From the NCBI RefSeq assembly GCF_000238775.2, contig NZ_AFEJ02000001.1, forward strand, positions 3,162,001 to 3,226,000: a DNA stretch of 64,000 bases. Direction: 5' to 3'. Below the pieces are notes generated by a model, which searched no databases, was not told the DNA's origin, and was given only the letters and a program-made list of their open reading frames with translations. Each line of letters opens with the position of its first letter. The first letter of the stretch is position 1. The translations under genes and the position numbers were made by a program. The DNA is from Acaryochloris sp. CCMEE 5410. Its GTDB lineage: Bacteria; Cyanobacteriota; Cyanobacteriia; Thermosynechococcales; Thermosynechococcaceae. Positions 37,501-47,180 of this stretch are shown one piece after another.

Positions 37501-37906
37501 GCTGCTGATGGACAATTTTGCCCCCCGATTCAGCTTTCCAGCGCTTCGCCCGTTCTAAAAATTCATCCCGGCCAATGTCATAGCGGGTTTTACCTTCTGC
37601 CTGCAGCTGCTTCTCCAGAATGGTATGCACGGCAATGCTGGCATGGTCCGTTCCCGGTAACCACAGGGTATTATCACCAATCATGCGATGGTAACGAATC
37701 AGCACATCAATTAACGCCGCCTCAAAGGCATGACCCATATGCAAGCTGCCCGTCACATTCGGCGGAGGAATGACGATGCAATAGGGAGCACCCTCATGAT
37801 TTGGATCTGCTTTAAAGACGTTGTTCGCTTCCCAAGTCTCTTGCCATTTGGCTTCGGTGGCCGCGGGATCATATTGGCTAGATAGGGACGGAGCGGTGGC
37901 AATCAT
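34535..37906 (-). CDS. valS: Valyl-tRNA synthetase with membrane CAAD insertion
   Basis: An 1123-aa ValRS, about 200 residues longer than usual. The class I signatures are [15 protein letters not shown] (HIGH-type) near residue 50 and KKMSKSSNN (KMSKS) near 545. The anticodon-binding domain ends around residue 745. Between it and the C-terminal coiled coil (from about 956) lies an inserted CAAD domain: an acidic Pro/Glu linker, [16 protein letters not shown] near 797, and two membrane helices at about 819-843 ([18 protein letters not shown]) and 849-873. CAAD domains are known from several cyanobacterial aminoacyl-tRNA synthetases and anchor them to thylakoid membranes. The C-terminal arm is intact. 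ylqF follows directly. Confidence 0.96.
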   Translation of the reverse strand: MIATAPSLSSQYDPAATEAKWQETWEANNVFKADPNHEGAPYCIVIPPPNVTGSLHMGHAFEAALIDVLIRYHRMIGDNTLWLPGTDHASIAVHTILEKQLQAEGKTRYDIGRDEFLERAKRWKAESGGKIVHQQRRLGVSVDWTRERFTMDEGLSKAVNKAFVQMHEEGLIYRGNYMVNWCPASQSAVSDQEVENKEVDGHLWHFRYPLSDGSGAVEVATTRPETMLGDTAVAVNPKDERYQDLIGKTIKLPITEREIPVIADELVDPEFGTGCVKVTPAHDPNDFAMGQRHHLPFINILNKDGSLNENGNVFAGLDRFEARKRVVARLEEDGCLVKTEAYRHSVPYSDRGKVPVEPLISTQWFVKTEPLAKRTLAFLDDQNSPEFIPERWTKVYRDWLVNLRDWCISRQLWWGHQIPAWYAISETEGEIREDTPFVVAENAASAQQKAVEQFGPDVQLLQDPDVLDTWFSSGLWPFSTLGWPEETADLSTYYPTATLVTGFDIIFFWVARMTLMAGHFTGEMPFKDVYIHGLVRDENNKKMSKSSNNGIDPLILIDKYGTDALRYTLIREVAGAGQDIRLEYNRKTDESTSVEASRNFANKLWNASRFVLMNLNGQTPEQLGQSAIADLELADRWILSRYHRLVQQTRNQVDAYGLGEAAKGLYEFIWGDFCDWYIELVKPRLRQEGTTSQRVAQQTLAYVLEGTLKLFHPFMPHITEEIWQTLTQPTSEQYLASQPYPEAADIQLVTETVPLTADSANAPAKAAAPEPETIPEPEPTAQADEASEPEPEIRDFSWRDAFLAFGELPASVGRFLNANQTIFLWSSAFFLGIVSLAVVAAVLGAINHVPFLGSFFELVGLGYSLNFAYRRLLWYDDRKAWVESLQKKTEEILPLLNDAKTLETTAEALGGDLALAEPTTPEAHDDPETHVDIDAVDDSAPKNSPPEPTEILGAMSEQFTAWVDPGLEEQFELVIETIRTIRNLRAEASIKPKQPIKVILQSESDLERQILTAGQTYLQDLARVESLSITPTVEGEVKQTIIGVVGTVQVLLPLSGVVDVEILKAKLDKDLKKAEAEIRSCSGRLNNANFVDQAPPAVVQGARDTLAEAEKQAEILRDRLERL

Positions 37907-38191
37907 AAACTTAAAATACTCTGAAGAGGAGAATACGAGCCTGTAAACTAAGGCAGCATTAGATTAAATTCTGCCATATTTACCTGTGCCTGTCGGTCTT
38001 TCCTTACAAGGATCGATCAATTGCCTCTTTGAACTTGGCGGCAGTAACGCTAGAATAACCGGAGAGACCAAACGTCGGTAGGCCAAGTTTTGGCTAGATT
38101 CAAGAAGATTTATCCTTTCGTCCTGAGTTAGTTGACTTACCTCCGCATCCCAATCTCGATACATTGTTCATTTGATTTTTGAAGGTAAGGT

Positions 38192-38479
38192 ATGACAGTT
38201 TACATCGGTAACCTATCTTATGAGGTTACAGAGGACGATCTAAGCGCAGTTTTTGCGGAATATGGAGAAGTCAAGCAGGTCAAGCTTCCTGTGGATCGTG
38301 AGTCAGGTCGCAAACGTGGATTTGGATTTGTAGAAATGCAAGACGAATCTAACGAAGAGAAAGCCATCGAAGAATTGGATGGGGCTGAGTGGATGGGCCG
38401 GACCTTGAAGGTCAACAAAGCCAAGCCTCGTACCCCCAGACCCACTAGCAGTGGATGGGGCGGCAACCAAAGATATTAA
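38192..38479 (+). CDS. Cyanobacterial RRM RNA-binding protein
   Basis: A 95-aa single RNA-recognition-motif protein of the cyanobacterial Rbp group. RNP2 is VYIGNLSY at residues 3-10 and RNP1 is RGFGFVEM around residue 43. A short Gly/Ser/Pro tail (PRPTSSGWGGNQRY) follows the domain, as in cold-inducible Rbp proteins. Such proteins bind RNA and, in some species, help localise photosynthesis mRNAs at thylakoids. It is followed by a hairpin and then rpsU, a linkage found in many cyanobacteria. The 270-base leader upstream of the ATG is free of plus-strand genes. Confidence 0.93.
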   Translation: MTVYIGNLSYEVTEDDLSAVFAEYGEVKQVKLPVDRESGRKRGFGFVEMQDESNEEKAIEELDGAEWMGRTLKVNKAKPRTPRPTSSGWGGNQRY

Positions 38480-38545
38480 TCCAAATATCATTTATGGGGT
38501 TGAGGCAAACTCAATCCTAGCAACGGTAACTGTTGCAAGCCTTAT

Positions 38546-38580
38546 CAGGTAAGGGTAGCGACCCCATCCTCCCTTACCTG
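38546..38580 (+). promoter_or_regulatory. Hairpin between rbp and rpsU
   Basis: A 10-bp perfect stem (38546-38555 with 38571-38580) closes a 15-base loop and is followed by CTTTTG. It lies 70 bases upstream of rpsU and could be an attenuator, processing site or weak terminator of rbp. Confidence 0.6.
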
Positions 38581-38650
38581 CTTTTGATGTCTAGGTATAC
38601 AGTATTGTCTGGCATCTAAACGTTCAACCATATTAGTTGGAGAATCTTGA

Positions 38651-38842
38651 ATGACCCAAGTGGTCCTCGGAGACGATGAGCAATTAGAATCCGCGCTGCG
38701 TCGATTTAAACGGAAAGTATCTAGAGCCGGCATCTTTGCCGACATGAAAAAAAACCGCCATTTTGAGACTCCCGCTCAAAAGCGACAGCGAAAAATGACT
38801 GCCAGACATCGAGAACGACGTAGAATGCGTGGCCGTAGGTAA
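38651..38842 (+). CDS. rpsU: 30S ribosomal protein S21
   Basis: A 63-aa S21. Family marks are [20 protein letters not shown] and the highly basic tail [19 protein letters not shown]. It helps the 30S subunit base-pair with mRNA leaders during initiation. The ATG at 38651 follows GGAGA at 38639-38643. The gene sits downstream of the rbp gene with a hairpin between them, as in other cyanobacteria where the pair is temperature-regulated. Confidence 0.96.
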   Translation: MTQVVLGDDEQLESALRRFKRKVSRAGIFADMKKNRHFETPAQKRQRKMTARHRERRRMRGRR

Positions 38843-38928
38843 ATAAAGGTGTTCATTGCACTTGTGACCCAGTGGGCAAATAATGCGTTAGTCCACTGGT
38901 GCCGTTCATTCATCTCAGGAGCAGAATC

Positions 38929-39366
38929 ATGGCAGCAGCCAAAGTCGGAGATACCGTATCAATTCACTATACGGGCAAACTGGATGATGGTTCCGTCTTC
39001 GACTCTTCCTTAGAGCGCGAGCCTTTAAAATTCTCCATTGGGGGGCAACAAGTTATTCCAGGATTTGAACAAGCCGTCATTGGCATGAATCCAGGTGAGT
39101 CCAAAACTGAGACGATTGTCTGCGATCAAGCCTATGGTCCCCGCCATGAAGATATGGTGGTTACCGTCCTCCGGGAGCAAATTCCCAGCGATTTTGAATT
39201 AGAAGTGGGGCAACAATTGCAGATCAGAAACCCCGAAGGACAGGTCATTCCGGTGATGGTCAGCGAGATTATTGAAGATCAAGTCACCCTAGATGGTAAT
39301 CATCCTCTCGCTGGTGAAGATCTAACCTTTGACATTGAGCTAGTCAGCATTGCTGAATCCGCATAA
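38929..39366 (+). CDS. FKBP-type peptidyl-prolyl isomerase, SlyD-like
   Basis: A 145-aa FKBP with an insert-in-flap domain, the SlyD architecture. The start at 38929 is chosen because AGGAG at 38917-38921 precedes it; a GTG at 38899 is open but has no such site. Landmarks are VSIHYTGKLDDGSVFDSS, VIPGFEQAVIGMNPGE, the flap insert (AYGPRHEDMVVTVLREQIP) and HPLAGEDLTFDIELVSI. The metal-binding His/Cys tail of E. coli SlyD is missing, which is common. It catalyses prolyl isomerisation and acts as a folding chaperone in the cytoplasm. Confidence 0.92.
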   Translation: MAAAKVGDTVSIHYTGKLDDGSVFDSSLEREPLKFSIGGQQVIPGFEQAVIGMNPGESKTETIVCDQAYGPRHEDMVVTVLREQIPSDFELEVGQQLQIRNPEGQVIPVMVSEIIEDQVTLDGNHPLAGEDLTFDIELVSIAESA

Positions 39367-39370
39367 CCTC

Positions 39371-40435
39371 TTAAGGAGATGGCGCTGAGGGGGCAAGGGG
39401 CACCAGGAGCAAACTGCCTGTCTGTGAAGCTGAATTAAACCGCCAATATTGCTGATAATGGCGCAGAAAATTTTGCCCCAGAATACCGTCCACTTTCAGT
39501 ACTTTGAGAATGCTGGAAGATAAGACAATCACGTCTAAATTTCGCTGCTGATAACGATGCAGGGTAACGGAGTCCAGTTGAGATCGCATCGCGTCTTCCA
39601 AACCACAAAATCCCCGGATTTGAATCGGGCTCAGCGTCGCTGCATCCAAGTTGAGCTTTGCTGCCACTTGCTTAGAAATAAAGGTGCTGTCCGCCGCCGT
39701 ATCTAGCAACACCCGAAATGGACCTTTCCCGTTCATGTAGAGCTGGGCCACCATCACCCCTAGTTTTTCCTGGAGGGGTACTGCAGTTGCGATCGCATCA
39801 ACAGGCAATGGCGTTGGCGGTAATAAGCTCAGGGTTGCTTTGCCGGGGTGCAAATGTAAATCAAACTGCCTGAGTACATCCATTCCTAAGACCCCAGACA
39901 ATTCTGCCGGAATGACCGTATTGGCAAACTGCAGACTATGCAGTCCTTTGACCTGGAGCTGGCCCAACGCTAGTGGGGGGAGCTGCTGGAGCGTCGCATT
40001 CATATTGGGACAGTCATTCCCCGCCACGGCAAAGGACAGCCGTCGGTTGGGGATAGGCTTGCCTTGTAAACCCAGTGCCTCAACAACAGGTGTGGCCACC
40101 ATTGAGGTAGACGCTCCAGTATCCACTAACCACCGGGTTGACAGCCCCCGCAATTGAGCATTCACGGTATAAACGGACGTGCCCGGCAACGCAAACAGGG
40201 GCAGCCGAGCGCCTCCCTGCACCTGAGGCTCAGGCACCTTCAGTCCTTGCAACTGGACTATGGCCGATACTAAAGCAGGATCCATCGGAGTCATCGCTTT
40301 CTCTTCCGACCGAACCCCCATCTGATCCGCCATCTCTCCTGGGAGAATCGGCTGGGCTAACGCCCCGCCCATGGCATTCCCCCATAGGCACAAGGCCATG
40401 CAACTTTGCCAAACCCATCTTGTTTTCAGACTCAT
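39371..40435 (-). CDS. Secreted retropepsin-like aspartic protease
   Basis: A 354-aa protein with two aspartyl-protease-like repeats. The first active-site motif is WLVDTGASTSMVATP (about residue 100) and the second is VLLDTAADSTFISKQ (about 244), each followed by a hydrophobic-hydrophobic-Gly flap region (SGVLGMDVL, DGILGQNFL). The N-terminus (CMALCLWGNAMGGALAQP) reads as a signal peptide, so the protein is likely periplasmic. The second motif has Ala in place of Gly (DTA), also used by functional pepsin-like enzymes. Substrate unknown. Its stop lies five bases from the FKBP stop, convergent. Confidence 0.85.
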   Translation of the reverse strand: MSLKTRWVWQSCMALCLWGNAMGGALAQPILPGEMADQMGVRSEEKAMTPMDPALVSAIVQLQGLKVPEPQVQGGARLPLFALPGTSVYTVNAQLRGLSTRWLVDTGASTSMVATPVVEALGLQGKPIPNRRLSFAVAGNDCPNMNATLQQLPPLALGQLQVKGLHSLQFANTVIPAELSGVLGMDVLRQFDLHLHPGKATLSLLPPTPLPVDAIATAVPLQEKLGVMVAQLYMNGKGPFRVLLDTAADSTFISKQVAAKLNLDAATLSPIQIRGFCGLEDAMRSQLDSVTLHRYQQRNLDVIVLSSSILKVLKVDGILGQNFLRHYQQYWRFNSASQTGSLLLVPLAPSAPSP

Positions 40436-40719
40436 AGCTCCCTGATTATCGATACCCTAATGAGCTACCTCCAGCCTGCCCAAATCGTTTAACTTCTCTT
40501 GCAAAATGGGCATACAAGATTATGAAGCCTAGGTCGTTTTAGCGCTTCATCTGCAGAAAAAGTGATATTGTTGACTTTTTTATAGTTTCTTGACGTATAT
40601 GATCTTTATAAGTAGATATTAGTGTCTACACCTTGACGTCATTCTCAAGGGATTTGTACCCATCCATATGGCTGCTGGACCCTTAATTCTGCAAATTCAG
40701 TTGGGAAGACCTATCAACC

Positions 40720-41615
40720 ATGACTAAAAGCAACGTTTTCCTAACCCTTGTTTTATCCATTGCTGCTGGCCTCATTACCAGTGCGTTCGGGTTTTGGAGT
40801 GTGACTGAAAAAGAATCTGCTTCCACATCAGCCGCCCCCAAAGGCCCCACTCCCTCAACTCTCTCCGCTCCCACACCGGAGAACTTGCCTGACGTGCAGT
40901 CAGATATTGTCTTGGCTGATCCAGAGGTTGTCCCCCGACCGCCCCTCTTACCCCTGAACCAGCCCCCAGTAATCCAGCGCCCATTACGCCCCAGCCTCCT
41001 GTTCCTCAGCGTCCTCTGACTAGTGTTTCTTCTGCCTTTGCGCAACCTAGAGAGGTGAAAGCAACCGTTCATCCCACGAACTACGGAGAACGATTCGCCA
41101 AAAACGTTCAAGGCCAATCGGTACAAAATAACTGGCTGATTGTTCTACATGAGACGGTGGGTTCTGGCATGAGCGCCATCCGTCACTTTCAAACGCCTCA
41201 TCCTCGGGATGAAGACCAAGCCAGTTACCATGCCTTAATTTTTCTCGATGGGACTATCGTCTATCTTGTCCCCCCAGAGCATCGAGCCTTTGGTGCGGGC
41301 AACTCCGTATTTGTCGGTGCTAATGGTCCTGAAGCCGTCAAAACCAATCCAGACCTACCGGCCTCCGTCAATAACTTCGCCTATCACATTGCCTTGGAAA
41401 CCCCGCCGGACGGTAATCACAATGGCCCTAGCCACGGAGGCTATTCAGAAGCTCAGTACCAATCCCTGGCCTGGCTCATTGCTCGCACAGGGGTTCCCAG
41501 TCAGCGCGTCACCACCCATGCAAAAGTGGACCGTTCTGGCGAGCGATCTGATCCCCGGAGCTTTGATTTTGCCAAATTCAACACGATGCTTCAGCAGTTC
41601 TATGCTCGATCCTAA
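40720..41615 (+). pseudogene. N-acetylmuramoyl-L-alanine amidase with a frameshift in a C run
   Basis: Two frames make one gene. From 40720 an N-terminal membrane anchor (FLTLVLSIAAGLITSAFGFW) is followed by a Pro-rich linker. At a run of five C (40932-40936) the frame is lost; one added C would continue as PTAPLTPEPAPSNPAPITP into the catalytic domain, giving about 298 aa. The domain, clear from 41055, is amidase_2: WLIVLHETVGSG with a zinc-ligand His, YHALIFLDGTIVYLVPPEHRA, YHIALETPPDGNHN and VTTHAKVDRSGERSDP. Such enzymes cleave peptidoglycan stem peptides. The catalytic part could be made separately from a GTG at 41055. A sequencing error or phase variation are alternatives. Confidence 0.75.
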
Positions 41616-41823
41616 TCTTTTAATTTAACCCAGCGTTAATTACCTAAAACCTTATATAGCATGGCTTTTAGTATTTCTACTCTTTTCATCTTCCCCACCC
41701 TAGGCTGACAACACCATCAACCGCCAGACGATACACTAGCTTAGAGACCAGTCATCCCGATCGCTTTGCCAAAGCACCTCATCAAGGAACTGGCCCTGTC
41801 GTCTGCCTTTTTTTCTAACTGTC

Positions 41824-43401
41824 ATGGACAATGTGCCGATTATTCGAACGGTGTCAGGACTGCGTCATTTCTTGCGCTGTTTGCCTGGCAACCTTAATAC
41901 AGGCGCCAGCCCTTCCAGTACAGTCATTGGTCAGATTGGGTTGGTGCCGACCATGGGAGCATTGCATGCAGGGCATCTCAGCTTGATTCAGCGGGCTCGT
42001 CAAGAAAATCAATGTGTGATTGTTAGCATTTTCGTCAACCCGCTTCAGTTTGCCGCCCATGAAGACCTGGCCGAATATCCGCAAACTTTAAATCAAGATC
42101 AAGCCTTGTGCCAAGCGCAGGGGGTCAATGCTATTTTCGCCCCATCTACAGACACCCTCCTCTCCGATGCTCCCTTCACCCAGGTGATTCCGCCTGCGTC
42201 TCTTACAGAATATCTCTGTGGGCCCCATCGCCCCGATCATTTCACCGGGGTAGCAACCATTGTCTTGAAGTTGCTGAATATCGTCCAGCCGACTCGGGCC
42301 TACTTTGGCCAAAAAGATGCTCAACAGCTGGCAATTATTCAACGTCTGGTTCAGGACTTCAATCTAGATGTCACAATTGTCCCCTGCAAGCTGATTCGGG
42401 ATGCGGCAGGCTTAGCTTTAAGTTCTCGTAATCAGTACTTAAATCCCCAAGAAGCACAACAAGCCACCATTTTGCACCATAGTTTGCAAGCTGCTAGGCA
42501 CACCTTTCAGGGGGGAAGTTGCGATCGCAACGCTGTCCTTACCACCGTGGCCCAAACCTTAGCCAAAGAACCCCAGGTGGAGGTGGAGTATATCGATCTG
42601 GTCGATCCTGCAACGTTGCAGCCCCTAGAACAGATCACCACCCAAGGTCTAGTTGCCATTGCCGCCCGCGTCGGCTCGGCCCGACTGATCGACAATCTGA
42701 TTTTGGATGCCCGCTTACCCATCCTGGCCATTGATGGGCCTGCTGGGGCGGGCAAATCAACGGTCACCCGTCGCTGTGCCCAAGCCTTGGGATTGCAATA
42801 TCTAGACACGGGAGCCATGTATCGAGCCGTCGCTTGGCTGGCCCTAGACCAGCAGGTTGAGGTATCAGACCCATTTGCGATCGCAGATCTCGTCGAAGAT
42901 TGTCAGATCGAACTCAAGCCCCATTCAGACCCTCAACAACCGCCCCAAGTCTGGGTCAATCAACAGGAAGTCACCCAAGCCATTCGGACCCCAGACGTGA
43001 CTGCCCTGGTGTCCGCCGTTGCTGCACAACCCCCAGTGCGAGAAGCCCTCGTTAAACAACAGCAACGATTAGGGCGTCAGGGGGGCCTGATTGCCGAAGG
43101 GCGAGATATTGGCACCCATGTCTTTCCTGAAGCAGGCCTCAAAATCTTCTTAACGGCTTCCATAGAAGAACGGGCTCGCCGTCGGCATCAGGATCAAAAA
43201 AATCAGAACTTACCCCCCCAGACACAAGCTGAATTAGAAGACCTAATTGCCAGTCGCGATCAGCAGGACAGTCAACGAGAATTTGCTCCCCTGCGAAAAG
43301 CGTACGATGCCGTAGAAATCAATACGGATGGCATGACCATCGAGCAGGTGATCCATCACATCACGGCCCTTTACCAAGAGCGATTTTCAGACAGATCATA
43401 A
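41824..43401 (+). CDS. panC/cmk: Bifunctional pantothenate synthetase / cytidylate kinase
   Basis: A 525-aa fusion typical of cyanobacteria. Residues about 1-290 are PanC, joining pantoate and beta-alanine: GLVPTMGALHAGHLSLIQRA, VSIFVNPLQFAA, FGQKDAQQLAII and LSSRNQYLN. Residues about 295-525 are cytidylate kinase: P-loop AIDGPAGAGKSTVTRR, YLDTGAMYRAVAW and GLIAEGRDIGTHVFPEA. Both active sites look complete. The pairing of coenzyme A and nucleotide metabolism in one polypeptide is conserved but unexplained. A G-poor 200-base gap upstream separates it from the amidase. Confidence 0.96.
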   Translation: MDNVPIIRTVSGLRHFLRCLPGNLNTGASPSSTVIGQIGLVPTMGALHAGHLSLIQRARQENQCVIVSIFVNPLQFAAHEDLAEYPQTLNQDQALCQAQGVNAIFAPSTDTLLSDAPFTQVIPPASLTEYLCGPHRPDHFTGVATIVLKLLNIVQPTRAYFGQKDAQQLAIIQRLVQDFNLDVTIVPCKLIRDAAGLALSSRNQYLNPQEAQQATILHHSLQAARHTFQGGSCDRNAVLTTVAQTLAKEPQVEVEYIDLVDPATLQPLEQITTQGLVAIAARVGSARLIDNLILDARLPILAIDGPAGAGKSTVTRRCAQALGLQYLDTGAMYRAVAWLALDQQVEVSDPFAIADLVEDCQIELKPHSDPQQPPQVWVNQQEVTQAIRTPDVTALVSAVAAQPPVREALVKQQQRLGRQGGLIAEGRDIGTHVFPEAGLKIFLTASIEERARRRHQDQKNQNLPPQTQAELEDLIASRDQQDSQREFAPLRKAYDAVEINTDGMTIEQVIHHITALYQERFSDRS

Positions 43402-43447
43402 TCTTGGGTTTGCCTGGATAGCGTCGGTCTTGCCCTATCGTTTACCC

Positions 43448-43480
43448 CCCTCTCAAAAGAAGATTCAATTCTTAAGAGGG
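43448..43480 (+). terminator. Weak hairpin after panC/cmk
   Basis: CCCTCT at 43448-43453 pairs with AGAGGG at 43475-43480, with additional AAGAA/TTCTT pairing inside. It lies about 45 bases after the stop and before aspC; no T tract follows. Confidence 0.35.
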
Positions 43481-43554
43481 AATTCTGATTTGCTCCTTCA
43501 GAGGGTGCGGTATGCTATTCCAAATAGCCCCCCATCCTCAATCTCGGAGTCAGC

Positions 43555-44724
43555 ATGAAACTGGCAGACCGCATTGGTCAGGTGTCTGCATCTTTGACCT
43601 TAGCCATCTCAGCAAAAGCAAAAGCAATGCGGGCTGACGGTATTGATGTTTTAAGTTTTAGTGCTGGCGAACCCGATTTTGATACCCCTGATCACATCAA
43701 AGCTGCCGCGAAACAAGCGTTAGATCAAGGAAAAACCAAGTATGGCCCTGCCCCAGGCGAGCCCCAATTGCGAGCAGCCATTGCCCATAAATTACAGCAA
43801 GAGAATCGCTTAAATTTCCAAGCAGAGAACGTGCTGGTGACGAACGGGGGCAAGCAATCTCTCTATAACTTAATGCAGGTTCTCCTCAATCCTGGTGATG
43901 AGGTGCTTATTCCCGCCCCCTACTGGCTCAGTTATCCCGAAATGGTGAAATTGGCTGGAGGCGTCCCGGTCACCTTGGCCACCGATGCCCATTCCGGCTT
44001 TAAAATCACGCCTTCGCAGCTACAAGCAGCCATTACTCCCCACACACGCCTCGTCATCCTCAATTCTCCGTCTAATCCCACGGGGATGGTCTATACCCCT
44101 GCCGAAATTGCAGCCCTAGCAGAGATTATCGTTACAGCCAACCTTTGGGTCGTATCAGACGAAATCTACGAGAGAATTTTATATGATGGCGCTGAACAGC
44201 TGAGTATAGGCGCAGTGAGTGAGGCCGCCTTTCAACACACGATTATCAGCAATGGATTTGCCAAAGCGTATTCGATGACGGGATGGCGGATTGGGTATCT
44301 CGCGGGTCCATTAGAGCTGATTCAAGCAGTGGGGCGCTTGCAAAGCCACAGCACATCTAATGTTTGCACCTTTGCGCAATACGGTGCCATCGCTGCCCTT
44401 GAAGGGCCTCAAGATTGCGTAGAAACCATGCGCCAAGCCTTTGATCAACGGCGTCAGCTGATGTTTCAGCTCTTGACGGCTATTCCCGGTGTTACCTGTC
44501 CCCAACCGCAAGGGGCATTTTATATGTTTCCGGATATTAGCTTTACGGGGTTAGGATCGATTGCTTTTTGCGAAGCCTTGCTGGAACAGTGTCATGTGGC
44601 GGCTGTTCCCGGCATCGCCTTCGGGGCCGACCAATGCATTCGGCTTTCCTACGCCACTGACCAAACGAGTATCGAACAAGGCATCGAACGTCTGGCCCAG
44701 TTTATCACCACCGTTAGCCGCTAA
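43555..44724 (+). CDS. aspC: Class I/II pyridoxal-phosphate aminotransferase (aspartate type)
   Basis: A 389-aa fold-type I aminotransferase of the aspartate/prephenate subgroup. Landmarks are [66 protein letters not shown] and the PLP Schiff-base Lys237 in [20 protein letters not shown], with Arg in [12 protein letters not shown] binding the substrate carboxylate. Aspartate with 2-oxoglutarate is the expected reaction; prephenate transamination is common in this subgroup. The ATG at 43555 starts the standard [13 protein letters not shown]-terminus. Confidence 0.93.
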   Translation: MKLADRIGQVSASLTLAISAKAKAMRADGIDVLSFSAGEPDFDTPDHIKAAAKQALDQGKTKYGPAPGEPQLRAAIAHKLQQENRLNFQAENVLVTNGGKQSLYNLMQVLLNPGDEVLIPAPYWLSYPEMVKLAGGVPVTLATDAHSGFKITPSQLQAAITPHTRLVILNSPSNPTGMVYTPAEIAALAEIIVTANLWVVSDEIYERILYDGAEQLSIGAVSEAAFQHTIISNGFAKAYSMTGWRIGYLAGPLELIQAVGRLQSHSTSNVCTFAQYGAIAALEGPQDCVETMRQAFDQRRQLMFQLLTAIPGVTCPQPQGAFYMFPDISFTGLGSIAFCEALLEQCHVAAVPGIAFGADQCIRLSYATDQTSIEQGIERLAQFITTVSR

Positions 44725-44967
44725 ATTCTATCTCTTGAGGCATTCTATCTACCTGAAAGTGGTGCGCACATAGCTCTCAAGCCCCAGCAAATGTGTCAAA
44801 GCTTAGCAATCTCCGCCGTTGTTTCCGATGAAACGGTATGCTTTGCATAAGATTCACTGATTAATGGATAACTGCTTTGCCCCTCCACTCCTTTGGGTCA
44901 GATGCTCGTATTTTATGGGCGTCGCGAGACACCCCAAAGCCGTGCTGTTTAGTGGCTTGCCCAACTC

Positions 44968-47064
44968 ATGAAACAACTTCTTTACCTGGAAATTCCCACG
45001 CCGGATCTGGCAGTCGTTCAAACGTGGTTGCATCAGCAAACCGCGAACACGCTGGGCTTAGGCACGAGCGTTGTCACACCCACCACTTCAGGGATCCACA
45101 TCACAGCAGGTTCAGCACAATTAGTTGTATTTCTGTGGCGGCATCTAAACACCACCTATTTAAAGGTGATGCAATGGTCAGATCAGCCCTTATCTGGACA
45201 ACAAGAGTGGATCCGTTCCTTTGAAGCCACCCTCAAATCCGCTTTTCCCTACGCACCTAAACCTTTTCCAGAGATTGATCTCGCCCAAACAGATATTTTT
45301 TCTGCTTTAGCCCCGCATTATCCACTGACCGCTAAGTACTTCCAGAATATTCCCAATGGTGAGGCAGACTTGCAGCGCGCCTATTGGTGGGAAAAACGCT
45401 GGCGAGATACGGTCAAACTCGGTCCTCAACCCCCTACCGTTCAACCCATCGTCCATACTGCCCCCCCTGCTGAACCAGATTCAACCTGGGACATGGTGAT
45501 TGTGGGCGGTGCCCTAGGGGCTTTAACCGCAGCGATGATGGCTCGCTTGGGCTACAAAGTGGCCTTAGTGGAACGCATCAAATTTGGCCGCATGAACCGG
45601 GAGTGGAATATTTCTCGTAGCGAACTACAAACCCTAGTGGATGTCGGTTTATTAACCGCAGACGAGCTAGAAACGTTAATTGCTCGCGAATATCAAGATA
45701 ATTTCAATCTATTTTTTAGCGGCAATAATCCACCAGCCGCTCGATCTTCCGTTCTCTATACGCCGACCGTCCTCAATGTCGCGATGGATTGTGATCGGCT
45801 GCTGCAGCTTTGTGGAGAAAAGCTGCAGGCCGCTGGTGGACAAATCTTTGAATGCACAGAGTTTGAACAAGCCTTTTTAGAGTCAGACTCGGTTACCGTT
45901 CAGGTCCGTGAACTCAACACCGATCAAGTGTCTTATATGCAGTCTCGACTGTTGATCGATGCTATGGGGACTGCCTCGCAAATTGCCCAGCAAATTAATG
46001 GCGGACAGGCTTTTGATAGTGTTTGTCCGACGATTGGTGGCGTGGTTAAAAATGGCTTTGCCCCGGGTGTCTGGGATCAAAATTATGGTGAGCCTTTATT
46101 CACCAATGGCGATACCAGTCGCGGTCGCCAACTGATTTGGGAAATGTTTCCTGGCGAAGGCAACGATATCACCATTTATTTGTTCTATTACCATCAAATT
46201 TCCAAAGAGAATCCAGGGTCCCTACTAGAGCTATTTGAAGATTTCTTTGCCTGTTTACCAGACTATCGTCGCTGCGATTTAGACCAGTTGGAATGGCGTA
46301 AGGCTGCCTTTGGCTATATTCCAGGACGGTTTAGTCGCAATGCTCAAGATCGGTTACCGGGGTGCGATCGCATCCTCTCCATTGGCGATGCCGCTTCCCT
46401 CAATTCTCCCCTCATCTTTACCGGGTTTGGCTCATTAGTCCGCAACCTCCCTCGAGTCACCCATTTATTGCACACCGCTCTACAAAATAATCTCTTGTCC
46501 GGCAAAGATCTCGGACTGGTCAATGCCTACCAAGACAATCTGGCCGCCACCTGGATTTTCTCGCGCGGGATGATGGCTAAGCCCCAAAGCACCCTACCCC
46601 CCTATTGGATTAACGCCATCCTCAATGCCTTTTTTGGCGTTCTCAGCACCGAACCTCCCGATCAAGTTGACGACTTCATCAAAGATCGTGGGGGCTGGCT
46701 CTTTATGACCCGCACCATTCTCAAAGCGGGCATACGCATGCCCAAAATCCCCTGGTGGGTCGCCCGTGCCATTGGCCTGAAAGAATTACTCAGCTGGGTC
46801 CCCACTTACCTCACCTTCACCTGGACCGCCATTCTCGCCTTTCTTTTTAGCGGCTGGTTACCCCAACTTTTACAGCGTTGGCAAGAACCTTTATCTCGGC
46901 ATTGGCCCCATCTATGGCTACAGCTTTTGAGCTGGTGTTACCGTTTAACCTACGGCATGGGTAAGCCCCACCTTCTCTTACGGCTGCCGCCCCTCAAAGA
47001 TCCACCCGTCAATGCTGGGGGAACCGAGCTTACCAGTGAAACCGTCTCCAGCCTCTCGGGTTAA
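44968..47064 (+). CDS. cruA: Lycopene cyclase CruA/CruP family flavoprotein
   Basis: A 698-aa FAD-dependent protein. A 150-residue N-terminal extension precedes the dinucleotide-binding motif DMVIVGGALGALTAAMMARL, then VALVERIKFGRMNREWNISR, a second FAD region DRILSIGDAASLNSPLIFTG, and hydrophobic C-terminal helices (TYLTFTWTAILAFLFSGW). REWNISR and the GDA..S segment are typical of the CruA/CruP cyclases that close the beta rings of lycopene. Cyanobacteria without CrtL-type cyclase use CruA; CruP is the paralogue and cannot be fully excluded, but the length favours CruA. The product would feed zeaxanthin and alpha/beta-carotene synthesis. The ATG at 44968 has no strong ribosome-binding site. 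Confidence 0.68.
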   Translation: MKQLLYLEIPTPDLAVVQTWLHQQTANTLGLGTSVVTPTTSGIHITAGSAQLVVFLWRHLNTTYLKVMQWSDQPLSGQQEWIRSFEATLKSAFPYAPKPFPEIDLAQTDIFSALAPHYPLTAKYFQNIPNGEADLQRAYWWEKRWRDTVKLGPQPPTVQPIVHTAPPAEPDSTWDMVIVGGALGALTAAMMARLGYKVALVERIKFGRMNREWNISRSELQTLVDVGLLTADELETLIAREYQDNFNLFFSGNNPPAARSSVLYTPTVLNVAMDCDRLLQLCGEKLQAAGGQIFECTEFEQAFLESDSVTVQVRELNTDQVSYMQSRLLIDAMGTASQIAQQINGGQAFDSVCPTIGGVVKNGFAPGVWDQNYGEPLFTNGDTSRGRQLIWEMFPGEGNDITIYLFYYHQISKENPGSLLELFEDFFACLPDYRRCDLDQLEWRKAAFGYIPGRFSRNAQDRLPGCDRILSIGDAASLNSPLIFTGFGSLVRNLPRVTHLLHTALQNNLLSGKDLGLVNAYQDNLAATWIFSRGMMAKPQSTLPPYWINAILNAFFGVLSTEPPDQVDDFIKDRGGWLFMTRTILKAGIRMPKIPWWVARAIGLKELLSWVPTYLTFTWTAILAFLFSGWLPQLLQRWQEPLSRHWPHLWLQLLSWCYRLTYGMGKPHLLLRLPPLKDPPVNAGGTELTSETVSSLSG

Positions 47065-47180
47065 ATCAGCTAAATATTCGCCACCGAAGATTTGGAATTG
47101 TCGGTATCCACGCCGTATAGTAAGGCTAATTCCCACGACTATCACAACATCACTGTAGATATCCTAGGTGAGGAGTTGGT

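Noticed and set aside
37964-38164. Minus-strand 66-codon frame between valS and rbp
   Set aside because: It covers the leader of the rbp gene, has no recognisable domain and no clear ribosome-binding site; low probability of being real.
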